This document shows positions 27,179-35,909 of a stretch of 64,000 bases of DNA, in pieces. The notes below the pieces were generated by a model, which searched no databases, had not been told where the DNA came from, and saw nothing but the letters and a program-made list of their open reading frames with translations. Position 1 is the first letter of the stretch, and each line of letters begins with the position of its first letter. The translations under genes were made by a program, and so were the position numbers. Source of the stretch: Enterococcus saccharolyticus subsp. saccharolyticus (GTDB lineage Bacteria; Bacillota; Bacilli; Lactobacillales; Enterococcaceae); the NCBI RefSeq assembly GCF_029023825.1, contig NZ_CP118957.1, positions 2,317,794-2,381,793 on the forward strand. Reading direction: 5' to 3'.

Positions 27179-27924
27179 TTAGTATATGTATTTCCAACTG
27201 TCTTTTCTTGAATTTTGTGGTAGTTCCATTAAATATTCCGCATTAATAAACATCTCTTCCAATTCTTTTTTTAGTAACTGAGACTGATTGTTGATAAATA
27301 ACCACAATGCCAATACTTCTATATTTTCTTTTTCTGGTGTTAGATAAAATGCGCGACAAAGACGTCTACTCAAAACTAAATATTCTTCTGATTCAATCCA
27401 CTCAATACGTGTAATTTTTTGATGCACAAAATATAAAAACATAAAAAAAGCAAACGAATTTGACTTTCTTTTCCTACAATTGACACCTTTTTCCCTATCT
27501 TTATAAAGCAATCATATGGTTTAAGAAAAGCATTAATTCGACTAATGAGTCGTCTTAACTTAGAAACACTGATTTGATGGGTTTTACAAAAATCTTCAGT
27601 TAAAAAGAAACGGTTTAAAATAAGTTGTCTAAAAACATCATAAACCAATTCTTCTGTATATATAATTTCAAAAATATTCTGGAAATTAGTGCCATAACGA
27701 AACAGGCCAATTCCATATTTTGTACTAATTTGTAAATTTAATTATTCTTGCTTGTATAAAGAAGAAATAGTCAAAGATAGCTCATTTAACACTTTCCGAA
27801 CTGTTTGACTGGTACCTTTTTGCAAAGATAATGCGATTATTTCACTGGTTACATACTCTTCTTGTTGGTCTAAAAATAAGAGTAATTCTCTCTTTAAACG
27901 AGATTCTTTTGAAAAACCAAACAT
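27179..27924 (-). pseudogene. Mga/PRD-like transcriptional regulator remnant
   Basis: From 27924 a frame begins with GGAGG and MFGFSKESRLKRELLLFLDQQEEYVTSEII, a winged-helix start. It meets an in-frame TAA at 27744-27742. The same frame goes on with QISTKYGIGLFRYGTNFQNI and a second HTH (FCKTHQISVSKLRRLISRINAFL). Near 27460 a further shift is needed to reach FAFFMFLYFVHQKITRIEW and the end at 27179. The total of about 248 codons is roughly half a normal Mga-family protein, so it is also truncated. It is probably not functional. Confidence 0.72.
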
Positions 27925-28398
27925 TAAAATGCCTCCTTCACTTTCGTTGACTGCATCTTTACGATAAGAATGGTCAGGTTAAGTGTCTTTATTCTTTCAT
28001 AAAACTTTATTTTCCCATTGCTTTCGTGACTATATTTTGTTATTTTAAAGAATTATTAACATTGTTTCTTTTTAAGAAAGTTTCCGAACAATTTTTTCTA
28101 ATATTAGCAAAGAACAATTAAAATATTTACCATAAAAATAAAATGCTTACTGACAATTGTGGTTTTTAATGCAAGTAACATACGATTAATTTTATGGATA
28201 TATGATAAAAAACGTTTTGGATATATTATATGTTATTAAATAAAATGTTTCTGTTTTAGAAATCTTTTTTTTGTTATAGTCCGTATTTTTACTTATCGTC
28301 AAAGTTTTTTTATATTAAATCCCATCAACATTTTTGTATCTTTTTTAGAAACAATGTTACACTTATCATGAAAATATAAAGAGAGAGGTAGAGATTTA
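27925..28398. other. AT-rich intergenic region, no gene seen
   Basis: This 474-bp stretch is very AT-rich and has no convincing ORF. It contains the ribosome site of the pseudogene on the left (GAAGGAGG, minus strand). On the right is the upstream region of the XRE gene, with two TTTTAGAAA motifs (around 28254 and 28343) and a GAGAGAGG ribosome site. Confidence 0.5.
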
Positions 28399-28776
28399 GT
28401 GACTGACAATATTATTGGCAAAAAAATTATGGATTTACGAAAACAACATAACTGGTCTCAAGAAACACTAGCAGAGAAACTAGATACGAGTAAATCAACA
28501 ATAAGTAAGATAGAGAACGGTTCTAGAAAACTTACTACGGATGAATTAATTCGTTTAACAGAAATTTTCAATATGAGTGCTGATTATCTATTAGGTCTAA
28601 AAAATGTACCTTCTGAGCTTCAAACAAATCACTGTGATTTAGCAAATTTACTCAATTCTGATATTCAATTAAAGTATGCGGATAAATTTATTGTTTCCGA
28701 AGATGAAAAAGATTTTTTTAACACCGTTATTTCTGGGCACTACCAGTTAAAAAAACAGGTACAAAAACATGAGTAA
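28399..28776 (+). CDS. XRE family transcriptional regulator
   Basis: This 125-residue protein has an HTH_3 domain at ~8-65 (HNWSQETLAEKLDTSKSTISKIENGSRKLTTDEL) and a short C-terminal domain. It is a paralog of the regulator at 18891, with the same LTEIFNMSADYLLGL hinge and an intact tail. The start is GTG with GAGAGAGG upstream. The upstream TTTTAGAAAC motif is shared with the paralog. The target is unknown; it is 200 bp upstream of the disrupted MFS gene on the same strand, but that gene has its own promoter. Confidence 0.85.
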   Translation: MTDNIIGKKIMDLRKQHNWSQETLAEKLDTSKSTISKIENGSRKLTTDELIRLTEIFNMSADYLLGLKNVPSELQTNHCDLANLLNSDIQLKYADKFIVSEDEKDFFNTVISGHYQLKKQVQKHE

Positions 28777-28938
28777 ATAACTGATTCTTTTGAATTTGCT
28801 GTGATTATTTGGTTATTATCTATTAATTATCTCCTTCTCAAAATCACTTTTCAAAAATTCATCTTACTCATTCCAATTGAATAACTCTTTTTATTGCATG
28901 TTTCCATTTTTACCAGAAAAATTTGTCACTTTTAGTCA

Positions 28939-28968
28939 TTGACGGTTAAAAACTAAATTTGTTATACT
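28939..28968 (+). promoter_or_regulatory. Promoter of the MFS transporter gene
   Basis: TTGACG (28939-28944), an 18-bp spacer and TATACT (28963-28968) form a good promoter 44 bp before the start codon. Confidence 0.75.
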
Positions 28969-29011
28969 GGCTCGATGTCTTTTGACTAATTTTTTTACAA
29001 AGGAGTTTCTC

Positions 29012-30058
29012 ATGCAAAAGTTTAAGGTTCAGAGTATTATCCTCATTTCAATTGCCTTTATTTTGGGGTTTAGTGAATTTATTATTGTTGGAATTTTGGA
29101 AGATTTATCTGCTGCGTTTTCGGTGGAAATGTCAACGGTGGGGTATTTAGTGACCATGTTTGCTTTGATTTATGCCTTTAGCACACCTGTGATTACCACA
29201 TTAATTGGGCCTCGTCGCTTACAAAACGTCTTATTGCTCTTAATGGGCATTTTCACCATCGGAAATTTAGCAACAGCTTTAGCACCCAATTATGTCATCT
29301 TAGCAAGTTCACGAATTGTCGTGGCCATTGTTTCAGGTGCAGCGATTTCAGTTGCGATGGCATTTGGGACACATTTAGCACCTCGAGAGAAACGGGCGTG
29401 GTTAATCGCGTGGCTGTATTCAGGATTTAGTGTTGCTTCGGTCTTTGGTGTGCCTTTAGGAACTTGGTTAAGTGCTCAATTTGGCTGGCGTTCGGCTTTT
29501 TATTTTATTACCTTTTTAAGCTTGATGATTTTATTTTTGATCAAAGTGAGTTTACCAGCTGATTTTCGTCAACCTTCTTCTGGTTCCAATCGTTTGAAAG
29601 CACAACTTGCGATTTTTAAACACCGTCAAATCCAATTAAGTGTCTTGATCACTATGTTTAGTTTAGCTGGTGTTTATGTTGTCTATACTTATTTACGTCC
29701 GATTTTCTCTACAGAGTTACGTATCAATACGTCATGGATTACAATTGCATTTATTGTGTATGGATTTATGTCGCTATTAAGTAATCAATTTAGTGGAAAA
29801 ATCGCTGAACAACGTGGGTTAATCACGATGCCAAAAATTTATGTCTTTCAAGCCGGATTATTATTGTTACTTCCTCTCTTGTTAAATATTCGTGTCTTAG
29901 GATTAATCGATATTATGTTGCTTGGGTTAACGATGTATTTGATTAATTCACCGATTCAATTATTTGTCTTGGGGATTGCTGAAAAAGAGTTTCCACAATC
30001 CTTGGTTCTTGCGTCTTCTTTAAACTCTATTTTCGCAAACTTTGGGTGTCAATTTTAG
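29012..30058 (+). pseudogene. MFS transporter, 5' part, interrupted by the cad transposon
   Basis: This is the first 345 codons of a DHA1-type drug or sugar efflux carrier (ILGFSEFIIVGILEDLSAAF, the LAPREKRAWLIAWLYSGFS loop, VFGVPLGTWLSAQFGWRSAF). The native frame runs to AACTTTGGG at 30046, then reads three residues into the transposon before TAG at 30058. The rest is at 35742. Joined across one copy of the target duplication, the two parts give a continuous 390-residue protein ending TKKR. The start has AAAGGAGTTT. The truncated form lacks about the last 1.5 membrane segments and is probably inactive. Confidence 0.93.
30038..30046. repeat. Target-site duplication, left copy
   Basis: AACTTTGGG lies directly before the left transposon end and is repeated exactly at 35733-35741. 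It is within a codon-aligned part of the MFS gene (Asn-Phe-Gly). Confidence 0.9.
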
Positions 30059-30099
30059 TTTTATTTGGCAATGTATAAATAAATAAATGGCACTTTCTA
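30047..30099. repeat. Left terminal inverted repeat
   Basis: The outer 53 bp match the right end in inverted orientation with six mismatches. The first 26 have one mismatch, and an identical 15-bp block AATAAATAAATGGCA starts at position 32. Just inside, TGGCACTTTCTAT pairs imperfectly with ATAGAAAGAACCA to form a hairpin that may also terminate cadA. Confidence 0.92.
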
Positions 30100-30129
30100 T
30101 TTTACATAGAAAGAACCATTTATTTTTTG

Positions 30130-32238
30130 CTATTTAATTTTCATTAACCGTAATCCATTTAAAGTAACGAATATAGTAGCTCCCATATCTGCTACAATAG
30201 CTAGCCATAATGTTAACCAACCTGGAATAATAAGTAGCAAAGCTAATAATTTTAACACTAAAGATAACGTAATGTTCTGTTTAATAATACTCAATGTTTT
30301 TCGACTAAGGCGAATCAAGAATGGTAATTTTTCTAAATCATCACCCATTAAAGCGATATCTGCAGTCTCTAAAGCTGTATCTGTTCCAGTACCACCCATT
30401 GAAATACCAACACTTGCTGCCGCGAGTGCAGGAGCGTCATTAACACCATCACCAATCATAGCTACTTTTAAATAGTCATTTTTAAGTGATTTGATGTAGT
30501 CTAACTTATCTTGTGGCATTAAATCACCTTTTATATCAGTTACACCAACCTCTTGTCCGATTGCTTGAGCTGTATGTTGATTATCACCAGTCAACATAAT
30601 TGTATGTTTAATTCCTGCTTGATGTAGCTGTGTGATAACGGACTGACTTGTTTCTCTCAATTTATCAGCAACAGCAATAATAGCAAGTATTTCTGTTGAA
30701 GTTCCAAAAATCATAGCTGTTTTACCTTCTTTTTGGAGTAGCTCATATTGAGCTTTAAGACTTTCACTTTGATTAAGTTCTGTATTGAATAGTTTTGAAC
30801 TTCCTATTAAATAGGTAACACCATCAATGTCTGCTTGAACACCTTTTCCAGTAATAGAAGTGAAATTATCAATATTTATATGATCTATTGATAATTTTTT
30901 ATGACTTAACTCTTTCAGAATGGCTGAAGCTAAGGGGTGTTGAGAATATGATTCTAAAGCAGCTATTTTCATAAAATTATCTGATTCTTTAGAAGTATTG
31001 ACTGATATATAATCAGTTACAGCAGGCTCACCTTCAGTTAAGGTACCAGTTTTGTCGAAAGCTATCGCTTGAAGCCCACCAACTTCTTCTAAGTAAATAC
31101 CGCCTTTAATCAAAACGCCATTTTTAGCAGCATTACTAATTGCTGACACGATAGAAACAGGTGTTGAGATAACTAAGGAACATGGACAGCCTACAACAAG
31201 TAAAGATAATCCTTGATATAGCCAAGTATTCCAATCTCCGTTGAAAAATAGAGGAGGGATTACTACTACTAATAGTGCAATCAGCATAATGGCAGGAGTG
31301 TAGTATTTAGCAAACTTATCAACAAAAGCCTGTGCTGGTGCACGTTCGTCTTGTGCTTCTTCTACTAAATGAATAATCTTAGCAATTGTTGAGTCTGTGA
31401 CTAACTTGGTTACTTTAACTTCTAATAAACCTTCCTCGTTTAAAGTTCCTGCAAAAACTTCGTCATCAACTTTTTTTTCTATTGGAACTGACTCACCAGT
31501 GATAGCTGCTTGGTTAACTGATGAACGGCCAGTTACAATTACACCATCCATTGCAATCTTTTGCCCAGGTTTAATAATCATAATATCATTTACTTTTATC
31601 TCATTAACGTGAATTAATTCCTCAACACCATCACGGATAACCAAAGCTTCTTTAGGAGCGATATCCATTAATGAGCGAATAGATTGTCTAGCTTTGTCCA
31701 TTGAAAATTTTTCTAAGGCTTCACTAACGGCGAATAGAATAACCACAATAGACCCTTCAGACCATTGACCTATTATAGATGCTCCGATAATAGCTATTGT
31801 CATCAAAGCCTGCATTGAAAAATTAAGTTTCAACAAGTCTGTTATGCCTTCTTTGAATAAACTAAAACCACCAATCAAGATAGCTGTAACATATAAACCA
31901 ATTGTTACAGGTGCTGTTTCACCATAAAAACTCTGGTAAATAAAAGCACTTATAATTAATATAAGTGAAACAATTAATGGCCAATTCTCTATAATTTTAT
32001 TCCTTTTGATATCTTCGTTATTTGTTTTAACAACTGATTCATCAATTATTCTTAGCTTTTCAAATGCTCCTGCTTTTTCAATTTCTTCAATCGAAACGTC
32101 ACCTACGACAGATATTTTCCCAACACTAAAGCTTACTTTAGCATCTGTTACTTCAGGTAGTTCTTTAACGTTTTTTTCAAATTTAGCAGAACAATCGGGA
32201 CAACTAAGCCCCTCTACTCTGTATTCTTTACTAGGCAT
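30130..32238 (-). CDS. cadA: Cadmium/zinc/lead-exporting P1B-type ATPase
   Basis: This 702-residue ATPase has one N-terminal HMA domain with the metal-binding GLSCPDCS. It has the CPC membrane motif ([15 protein letters not shown]), [13 protein letters not shown], the HP motif in [10 protein letters not shown] and [14 protein letters not shown] plus HMA and a CadC gene upstream fit CadA rather than a copper pump. The ATG at 32238 follows AAAGGAGT; it overlaps the end of cadC by 8 bases. It is transposon cargo and is read toward the left end. Confidence 0.94.
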   Translation of the reverse strand: MPSKEYRVEGLSCPDCSAKFEKNVKELPEVTDAKVSFSVGKISVVGDVSIEEIEKAGAFEKLRIIDESVVKTNNEDIKRNKIIENWPLIVSLILIISAFIYQSFYGETAPVTIGLYVTAILIGGFSLFKEGITDLLKLNFSMQALMTIAIIGASIIGQWSEGSIVVILFAVSEALEKFSMDKARQSIRSLMDIAPKEALVIRDGVEELIHVNEIKVNDIMIIKPGQKIAMDGVIVTGRSSVNQAAITGESVPIEKKVDDEVFAGTLNEEGLLEVKVTKLVTDSTIAKIIHLVEEAQDERAPAQAFVDKFAKYYTPAIMLIALLVVVIPPLFFNGDWNTWLYQGLSLLVVGCPCSLVISTPVSIVSAISNAAKNGVLIKGGIYLEEVGGLQAIAFDKTGTLTEGEPAVTDYISVNTSKESDNFMKIAALESYSQHPLASAILKELSHKKLSIDHINIDNFTSITGKGVQADIDGVTYLIGSSKLFNTELNQSESLKAQYELLQKEGKTAMIFGTSTEILAIIAVADKLRETSQSVITQLHQAGIKHTIMLTGDNQHTAQAIGQEVGVTDIKGDLMPQDKLDYIKSLKNDYLKVAMIGDGVNDAPALAAASVGISMGGTGTDTALETADIALMGDDLEKLPFLIRLSRKTLSIIKQNITLSLVLKLLALLLIIPGWLTLWLAIVADMGATIFVTLNGLRLMKIK

Positions 32239-32596
32239 GAATTTCAACTCCTTTATTTAAGGTCATTCCAAACTCAATAATATCTACAAGGTCCCTATTT
32301 TTTAGTCGGTAGTACAATAATTTACCTTCTTTTCTAGAATCAACTGCACCAATTTTTTTTAATTGTTGTAAATGATGGGATGTATTAGCAATAGTCGCAT
32401 TTAAAATATTAGCCAAATCGCAAACACAAAGTTCCTCTTTAATTGTTAAACTTTTTAATATTTTTAACCTTTTTTCATCAGCAATTAGTTTTAATTGAGT
32501 TAACAAAATACTAAAATCTTTAGTTTCTAATTCTTGCTTACAATCATTTACATCTTCAACATGGATTAAATCAACATCACAAATTCCTTTGTTCAT
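32231..32596 (-). CDS. cadC: CadC-type metal-sensing ArsR repressor
   Basis: This 121-residue ArsR/SmtB protein has the metal-site motif [11 protein letters not shown] in the recognition region, an N-terminal Cys-containing arm ([17 protein letters not shown]) as in CadC, and the helix [15 protein letters not shown]. Cadmium, lead or zinc binding releases it from the cad promoter. The ATG at 32596 has GAGGTG; the longer frame to 32659 reads through the operator. Confidence 0.93.
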   Translation of the reverse strand: MNKGICDVDLIHVEDVNDCKQELETKDFSILLTQLKLIADEKRLKILKSLTIKEELCVCDLANILNATIANTSHHLQQLKKIGAVDSRKEGKLLYYRLKNRDLVDIIEFGMTLNKGVEIHA

Positions 32597-32609
32597 ATTA
32601 AACACCTCA

Positions 32610-32671
32610 TTCAAATTTATATTTGAACATATAGTAACGTAATTCAAATTGATAGTCAAGTTTATACTTGA
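32610..32671 (-). promoter_or_regulatory. cad promoter with two CadC operators
   Basis: On the minus strand TTGACT (32659-32654), 17 bp and TACTAT (32636-32631) form the promoter. One palindrome, TTCAAAT-ATAA-ATTTGAA (32610-32627), lies just after the -10. A second, TCAAGT-ATAA-ACTTGA (32656-32671), overlaps the -35. Both have the ATAA centre. The first resembles the CadC operator of plasmid pI258. Confidence 0.8.
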
Positions 32672-32679
32672 ATAATAAA

Positions 32680-32707
32680 TGTCCAGTAAATCGTGATTTA
32701 CTGGACA
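32680..32707. terminator. Perfect 12-bp hairpin between cad genes and resolvase
   Basis: TGTCCAGTAAAT and ATTTACTGGACA pair perfectly around CGTG and are followed by CTTATTTTTTTAT on the plus strand. It could insulate the cargo from the transposition genes. No gene reads into it from the left on the plus strand, so its use is uncertain. Confidence 0.5.
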
Positions 32708-32714
32708 CTTATTT

Positions 32715-32845
32715 TTTTATATAATTTTCTTCTTTATTTTTGATTTATTATGTCAATAAACCCATTACTTTATCTATGTTCATTTAATATGATAGGTATA
32801 AGTTATGTTACAATAAAACCAATAAATAAAACGAAGGAGTGGATA
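32715..32845. other. Probable res site region
   Basis: The 130 AT-rich bases just upstream of the resolvase gene are where serine resolvases of this class have their recombination site. Short partial palindromes such as TTATGTTACAATAA (32801 area) are present, but I cannot define three clear subsites. Confidence 0.4.
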
Positions 32846-32849
32846 ATTT

Positions 32850-33443
32850 TTGAAAATTGGGTATGCGAGAGTCTCAACCGGTTTACAAAATTTAGATTTA
32901 CAAGAAGACAGTTTAACTTCTGAGGGCTGTAAAAAAATTTTTACTGACAAAATGAGTGGTGCTAAAAGTAAAAGACCAGGATTAGAAAGTGCGATGGAGT
33001 TTGCAAGAGAAGGAGACACTATTGTTGTTTGGCGATTAGACCGTCTAGGTAGGAATATGCAAGATTTAATTACTATTGTAAATCAACTAAATGATAGAGG
33101 TGTTAGTTTTTATAGTATTCAAGAAAATATTACTATGGATAAATCCAGTTCAACAGGTCAATTGATGTTTCATTTGTTTGCAGCCTTTGCTGAATTTGAA
33201 AGAAATTTAATTCTTGAACGTTCAGCAGCTGGTCGAGAAGCGGCTAGAGCAAGAGGTCGGTTTGGTGGACGCCCTGAAAAATTAACCAAACAAGATTTAG
33301 ACTTATTAAAAACATTAGTGGATAACGGAACTCCTATTAAGACAATTGCTGAGAAATGGAACGTCTCTAGAACAACGATTTATCGTTACCTCAATAAGAT
33401 GGAGGAAGATAACAATGACAGAAAGGAAAAAGACACTAACTAA
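32850..33443 (+). CDS. tnpR: Serine resolvase of the transposon
   Basis: This 197-residue resolvase/invertase has the catalytic serine in IGYARVST, VVWRLDRLGRN, the helix E region QLMFHLFAAFAEFERNLI and a C-terminal HTH (IKTIAEKWNVSRTTIYRYL). It resolves cointegrates formed by replicative transposition. The start is TTG (32850) with AAGGAGTGG, chosen because it gives the standard MKIGYARVS beginning. It overlaps the transposase gene by 29 bases. Confidence 0.92.
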   Translation: MKIGYARVSTGLQNLDLQEDSLTSEGCKKIFTDKMSGAKSKRPGLESAMEFAREGDTIVVWRLDRLGRNMQDLITIVNQLNDRGVSFYSIQENITMDKSSSTGQLMFHLFAAFAEFERNLILERSAAGREAARARGRFGGRPEKLTKQDLDLLKTLVDNGTPIKTIAEKWNVSRTTIYRYLNKMEEDNNDRKEKDTN

Positions 33444-34713
33444 TTTTACTGAAGAGCAAAGAAACGAAGCAATAAAAAAATATGAAATAATTAAACCATA
33501 TATCAAGAATCAAAAGGAATTGACTGATGTTTCTCAAGAAACTGGTATTCCGCTTAGAACTCTTTACAGATGGTCAAAACAGTATAATTCGTTGGGGTTA
33601 GTTGGTTTAATTCGAAAAAATCGTATTGATAAAGGAACTATTCGTATCTCTGATGAGACTAAACAATTAATTCAACAACTATATCTCAGTAATAAAAAAA
33701 TGAGTATCGCTACGATTCATAGAAAAATAATCAAGGAACATAAAATTGACTCATTAAGCTATTACCAAGTATATAAAGTCATTAAAACTATAGAGCCCTC
33801 TTTAGTTTATTTGGTGCATAAAGGGAGTAAAAAATACGATGAAACCTATGACTTAATTCATATTCGTGAAGCTAATCGAGCAAACGAAATATGGCAAGCA
33901 GACCATACATTGTTAGATATTGAGATTCTTGATGAAAAAAATGTAGTAAATCGACCATGGTTAACTATTATTTTAGATGAGTTTAGCCGAAGTGTGGTTG
34001 GTTACAATTTATCTTTTAATGTTCCTAGTGCTATTCAAACATCTTTAACGCTACATCAAGCGATATGGCAAAAGAAAGACCAACGTTGGCCAGTATGTGG
34101 CATTCCTGAAAATTTTTATACAGATCATGGCAGTGATTTTACTTCTAAACACTTGGAGCAAGTTACAATAGATTTGAGAATAAACTTGATTTTTTCAAGA
34201 ATCGGAGTACCCAGAGGTAGAGGTAAAATTGAACGATTTTTCCTAACGGTTAATCAATTATTATTAGAAAGTTTACCTGGTTATATCGGTAATAAAAATG
34301 CTAGTAATTTATTAACGATTGAAGAATTTAAAGACAAGTTACATTATTTTCTTATTGAAGATTATAATCATAAAATTCATTCTTCATTAAGAGTAACACC
34401 TATTGAAAAATGGAATAGCGATATATTTCTACCTAACATGCCCGATAGTTTAGAAACACTAGACATGCTATTACTTGAATCTTCAAAAACTAGAAAAGTA
34501 CATTCTGACGGTATCCACTTTCAAGGGATTCGTTATACTAATCCCAACCTGACTGCCTATGTAGGAGAATCTGTATTGATTCGGTATAATCCATCTGATT
34601 TAGTAGAGATTAGAATTTATTACAAAAACGAATTTCTTTGTAATGCTATTTCACCAGAACTATCTAGTTACTCAGTAGACTTACAAGATTTAGTTTCTGC
34701 TAGAAGTAAATGA
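33415..34713 (+). CDS. tnpA: DDE transposase (Tn552 p480 / TniA type), ended early by an in-frame UGA
   Basis: The 432-residue product has an N-terminal HTH (LTDVSQETGIPLRTLYRWSKQY) and a second HTH region. An integrase core follows with D in WQADHTLLD, D in FYTDHGSDF and E in RGRGKIERFF, then a beta-barrel domain. The ATG at 33415 has ATGGAGGAA upstream. At 34711-34713 a TGA ends it after VSARSK, but the frame stays open for 42 more codons (RNLKKQIQSLSSIDILVQEK, ending KRYYNE) to a TAA at 34842 that overlaps the ATPase start. The lost tail is probably the part contacting the ATPase. Confidence 0.92.
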   Translation: MTERKKTLTNFTEEQRNEAIKKYEIIKPYIKNQKELTDVSQETGIPLRTLYRWSKQYNSLGLVGLIRKNRIDKGTIRISDETKQLIQQLYLSNKKMSIATIHRKIIKEHKIDSLSYYQVYKVIKTIEPSLVYLVHKGSKKYDETYDLIHIREANRANEIWQADHTLLDIEILDEKNVVNRPWLTIILDEFSRSVVGYNLSFNVPSAIQTSLTLHQAIWQKKDQRWPVCGIPENFYTDHGSDFTSKHLEQVTIDLRINLIFSRIGVPRGRGKIERFFLTVNQLLLESLPGYIGNKNASNLLTIEEFKDKLHYFLIEDYNHKIHSSLRVTPIEKWNSDIFLPNMPDSLETLDMLLLESSKTRKVHSDGIHFQGIRYTNPNLTAYVGESVLIRYNPSDLVEIRIYYKNEFLCNAISPELSSYSVDLQDLVSARSK

Positions 34714-34842
34714 AAGAGAAATTTGAAGAAACAAATCCAATCACTAAGTTCTATTGATATTTTAGTACAAGAAAAAGAATTAAATACTCAACAAGACAAA
34801 CAAAAAAATAAGTCAAAACTAAAGAGGTACTACAATGAATAA
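34714..34842 (+). pseudogene. Detached C-terminal tail of the transposase
   Basis: This 42-codon segment is in frame with the transposase after its TGA and is Lys/Gln-rich. Its TAA overlaps the ATG of the ATPase gene at 34835, exactly as if the original transposase stop was coupled to ATPase translation. It has no start codon and ribosome site of its own. Confidence 0.8.
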
Positions 34843-35653
34843 CTCAAAAAAATTTATTGAAACTAAAGAGTATCGTCGTTTTGAAGAATTTTGTAACGCT
34901 TGTATAGAATATAAATACATTGGTATTTGTTATGGAGCACCTGGTGTTGGAAAAACTCTTTCATCAAGATACTATGCTAACTGGGATATAATTCAACGGC
35001 AAATAAGTTATAAATATGCAGATAAAATTGCAGAAAAAGTAACTGAAGATATATTAAAGTCAAATACTATCTTTTACACAGCCCCAGCTGAAAAACCTAG
35101 TAGAATTGGTTCATTGATCGATACTGTATGTTACCATCATAGTATAACCAGAGAAATGTATTTAGTTAGAACAAATAAAAAAACAGAATCTGAAGTTTAT
35201 AAGAATATGAATAGTTATAAGCATGTTGATTTAATTATTGTCGATGAAATTGACCGTTTGAAATTACAACAGCTAGAGCAGTTAAGGAGCATCTACGATG
35301 AGAATGATTTAGCTATGATTTTTATTGGTATGCCAGGTATTGAAAAAAGACTATCTCGTTATCCTCAATTATATTCAAGGATTGGATTTGCTCATGAATT
35401 TGATAATTTGAGTAAAGACGAAACTCATCATATTTTAGAGTATAAATGGAGTGATTTAGGAATTGATTTAAAATTAGAAGATTTTTCTGATTATGAGGCT
35501 ATTACTACTATCATAAAGATAACTAAGGGTAATTTCAGATTAATTCATCGACTGTTTGCTCAAATTGATAGGATACTAAAGATTAATAATTTAGATGTTA
35601 TAACAGTTGATGTAGTTGAAGCTGCAAAAGACAGTTTAGTAATTGGTATATAA
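34835..35653 (+). CDS. tnpB: Transposition ATP-binding protein (Tn552 p271 / TniB type)
   Basis: This 272-residue AAA+ ATPase has Walker A YGAPGVGKTLSS, Walker B DLIIVDEIDRL and a sensor-1 segment MIFIGMPGIEKR. These proteins, like TniB and MuB, select target DNA and stimulate the transposase. Its length equals that of Tn552 p271 within one residue. AAAGAGG precedes the ATG. It is the last gene of the element, 79 bp from the right end. Confidence 0.92.
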   Translation: MNNSKKFIETKEYRRFEEFCNACIEYKYIGICYGAPGVGKTLSSRYYANWDIIQRQISYKYADKIAEKVTEDILKSNTIFYTAPAEKPSRIGSLIDTVCYHHSITREMYLVRTNKKTESEVYKNMNSYKHVDLIIVDEIDRLKLQQLEQLRSIYDENDLAMIFIGMPGIEKRLSRYPQLYSRIGFAHEFDNLSKDETHHILEYKWSDLGIDLKLEDFSDYEAITTIIKITKGNFRLIHRLFAQIDRILKINNLDVITVDVVEAAKDSLVIGI

Positions 35654-35679
35654 ATAAAGAATGGCAATTTCTATTAGTT

Positions 35680-35732
35680 TAGAGAATGCCATTTATTTAT
35701 TGAAATATTGCCAAATAAAACCAAAATTGACA
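35680..35732. repeat. Right terminal inverted repeat
   Basis: This is the complement of the left end. Its inner part also folds (TGGCATT...AATTGCCA), so both ends carry a terminal repeat plus an inner inverted repeat; these may be the transposase binding sites. Confidence 0.92.
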
Positions 35733-35741
35733 AACTTTGGG
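35733..35741. repeat. Target-site duplication, right copy
   Basis: AACTTTGGG directly follows the right end (TTGACA) and continues into the rest of the MFS gene. Confidence 0.9.
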
Positions 35742-35879
35742 ATTGCTCTTGGCTCAGCAGCAGGCAGTTTATTAGTAAAACATGTAGGATTAAACAGTGT
35801 CGGTCCTGGGGGTGCAATTTTTACAGTCATAACACTTATTTTATTACTTCTATTGATTCGTAGCACGAAAAAAAGATAG
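35742..35879 (+). pseudogene. MFS transporter, 3' part
   Basis: These 45 codons (IALGSAAGSLLVKHVGLNSV, a final membrane segment and RSTKKR) complete the transporter that begins at 29012. An ORF reading in from the transposon at 35661 exists, but it is only the junction. It has no promoter of its own. Confidence 0.92.
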
Positions 35880-35908
35880 CCGTTTTTTACAGCGACTATC
35901 TTTTTTAT
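35868..35908. terminator. Bidirectional terminator between MFS gene and adhE
   Basis: AAAAAAGATAG pairs with CTATCTTTTTT around an AT-rich loop, with T runs on both strands. Confidence 0.8.
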
Positions 35909-35909
35909 T

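Larger units (their letters stand above)
30047..35732. mobile_element. Tn552-like cadmium-resistance transposon, 5,686 bp
   Basis: The element is bounded by ~53-bp inverted repeats beginning TGTCAATTTT and a 9-bp direct duplication. Gene order from left: cadA and cadC (minus strand), then a serine resolvase, a DDE transposase and an AAA+ ATPase (all plus strand). Transposase plus ATPase plus resolvase is the set found in Tn552 and the Tn5053/Tn402 group; the protein sizes (475 before the UGA, and 272) are close to Tn552 p480 and p271. Insertion inside a gene with exact duplication points to a fairly recent event. The 9-bp duplication is longer than the 5-7 bp usually quoted for these families. 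Confidence 0.93.

Noticed and set aside
30047-35732. CRISPR-associated or Tn7-type guided transposon
   Set aside because: There is an ATPase and a DDE transposase, but no TnsD/TniQ, Cas gene or repeat array; the resolvase points to the Tn552/Tn5053 group.
35661-35879. 72-codon plus-strand ORF at the right transposon end
   Set aside because: It starts inside the transposon end; only its last 45 codons are real and they belong to the interrupted MFS gene.
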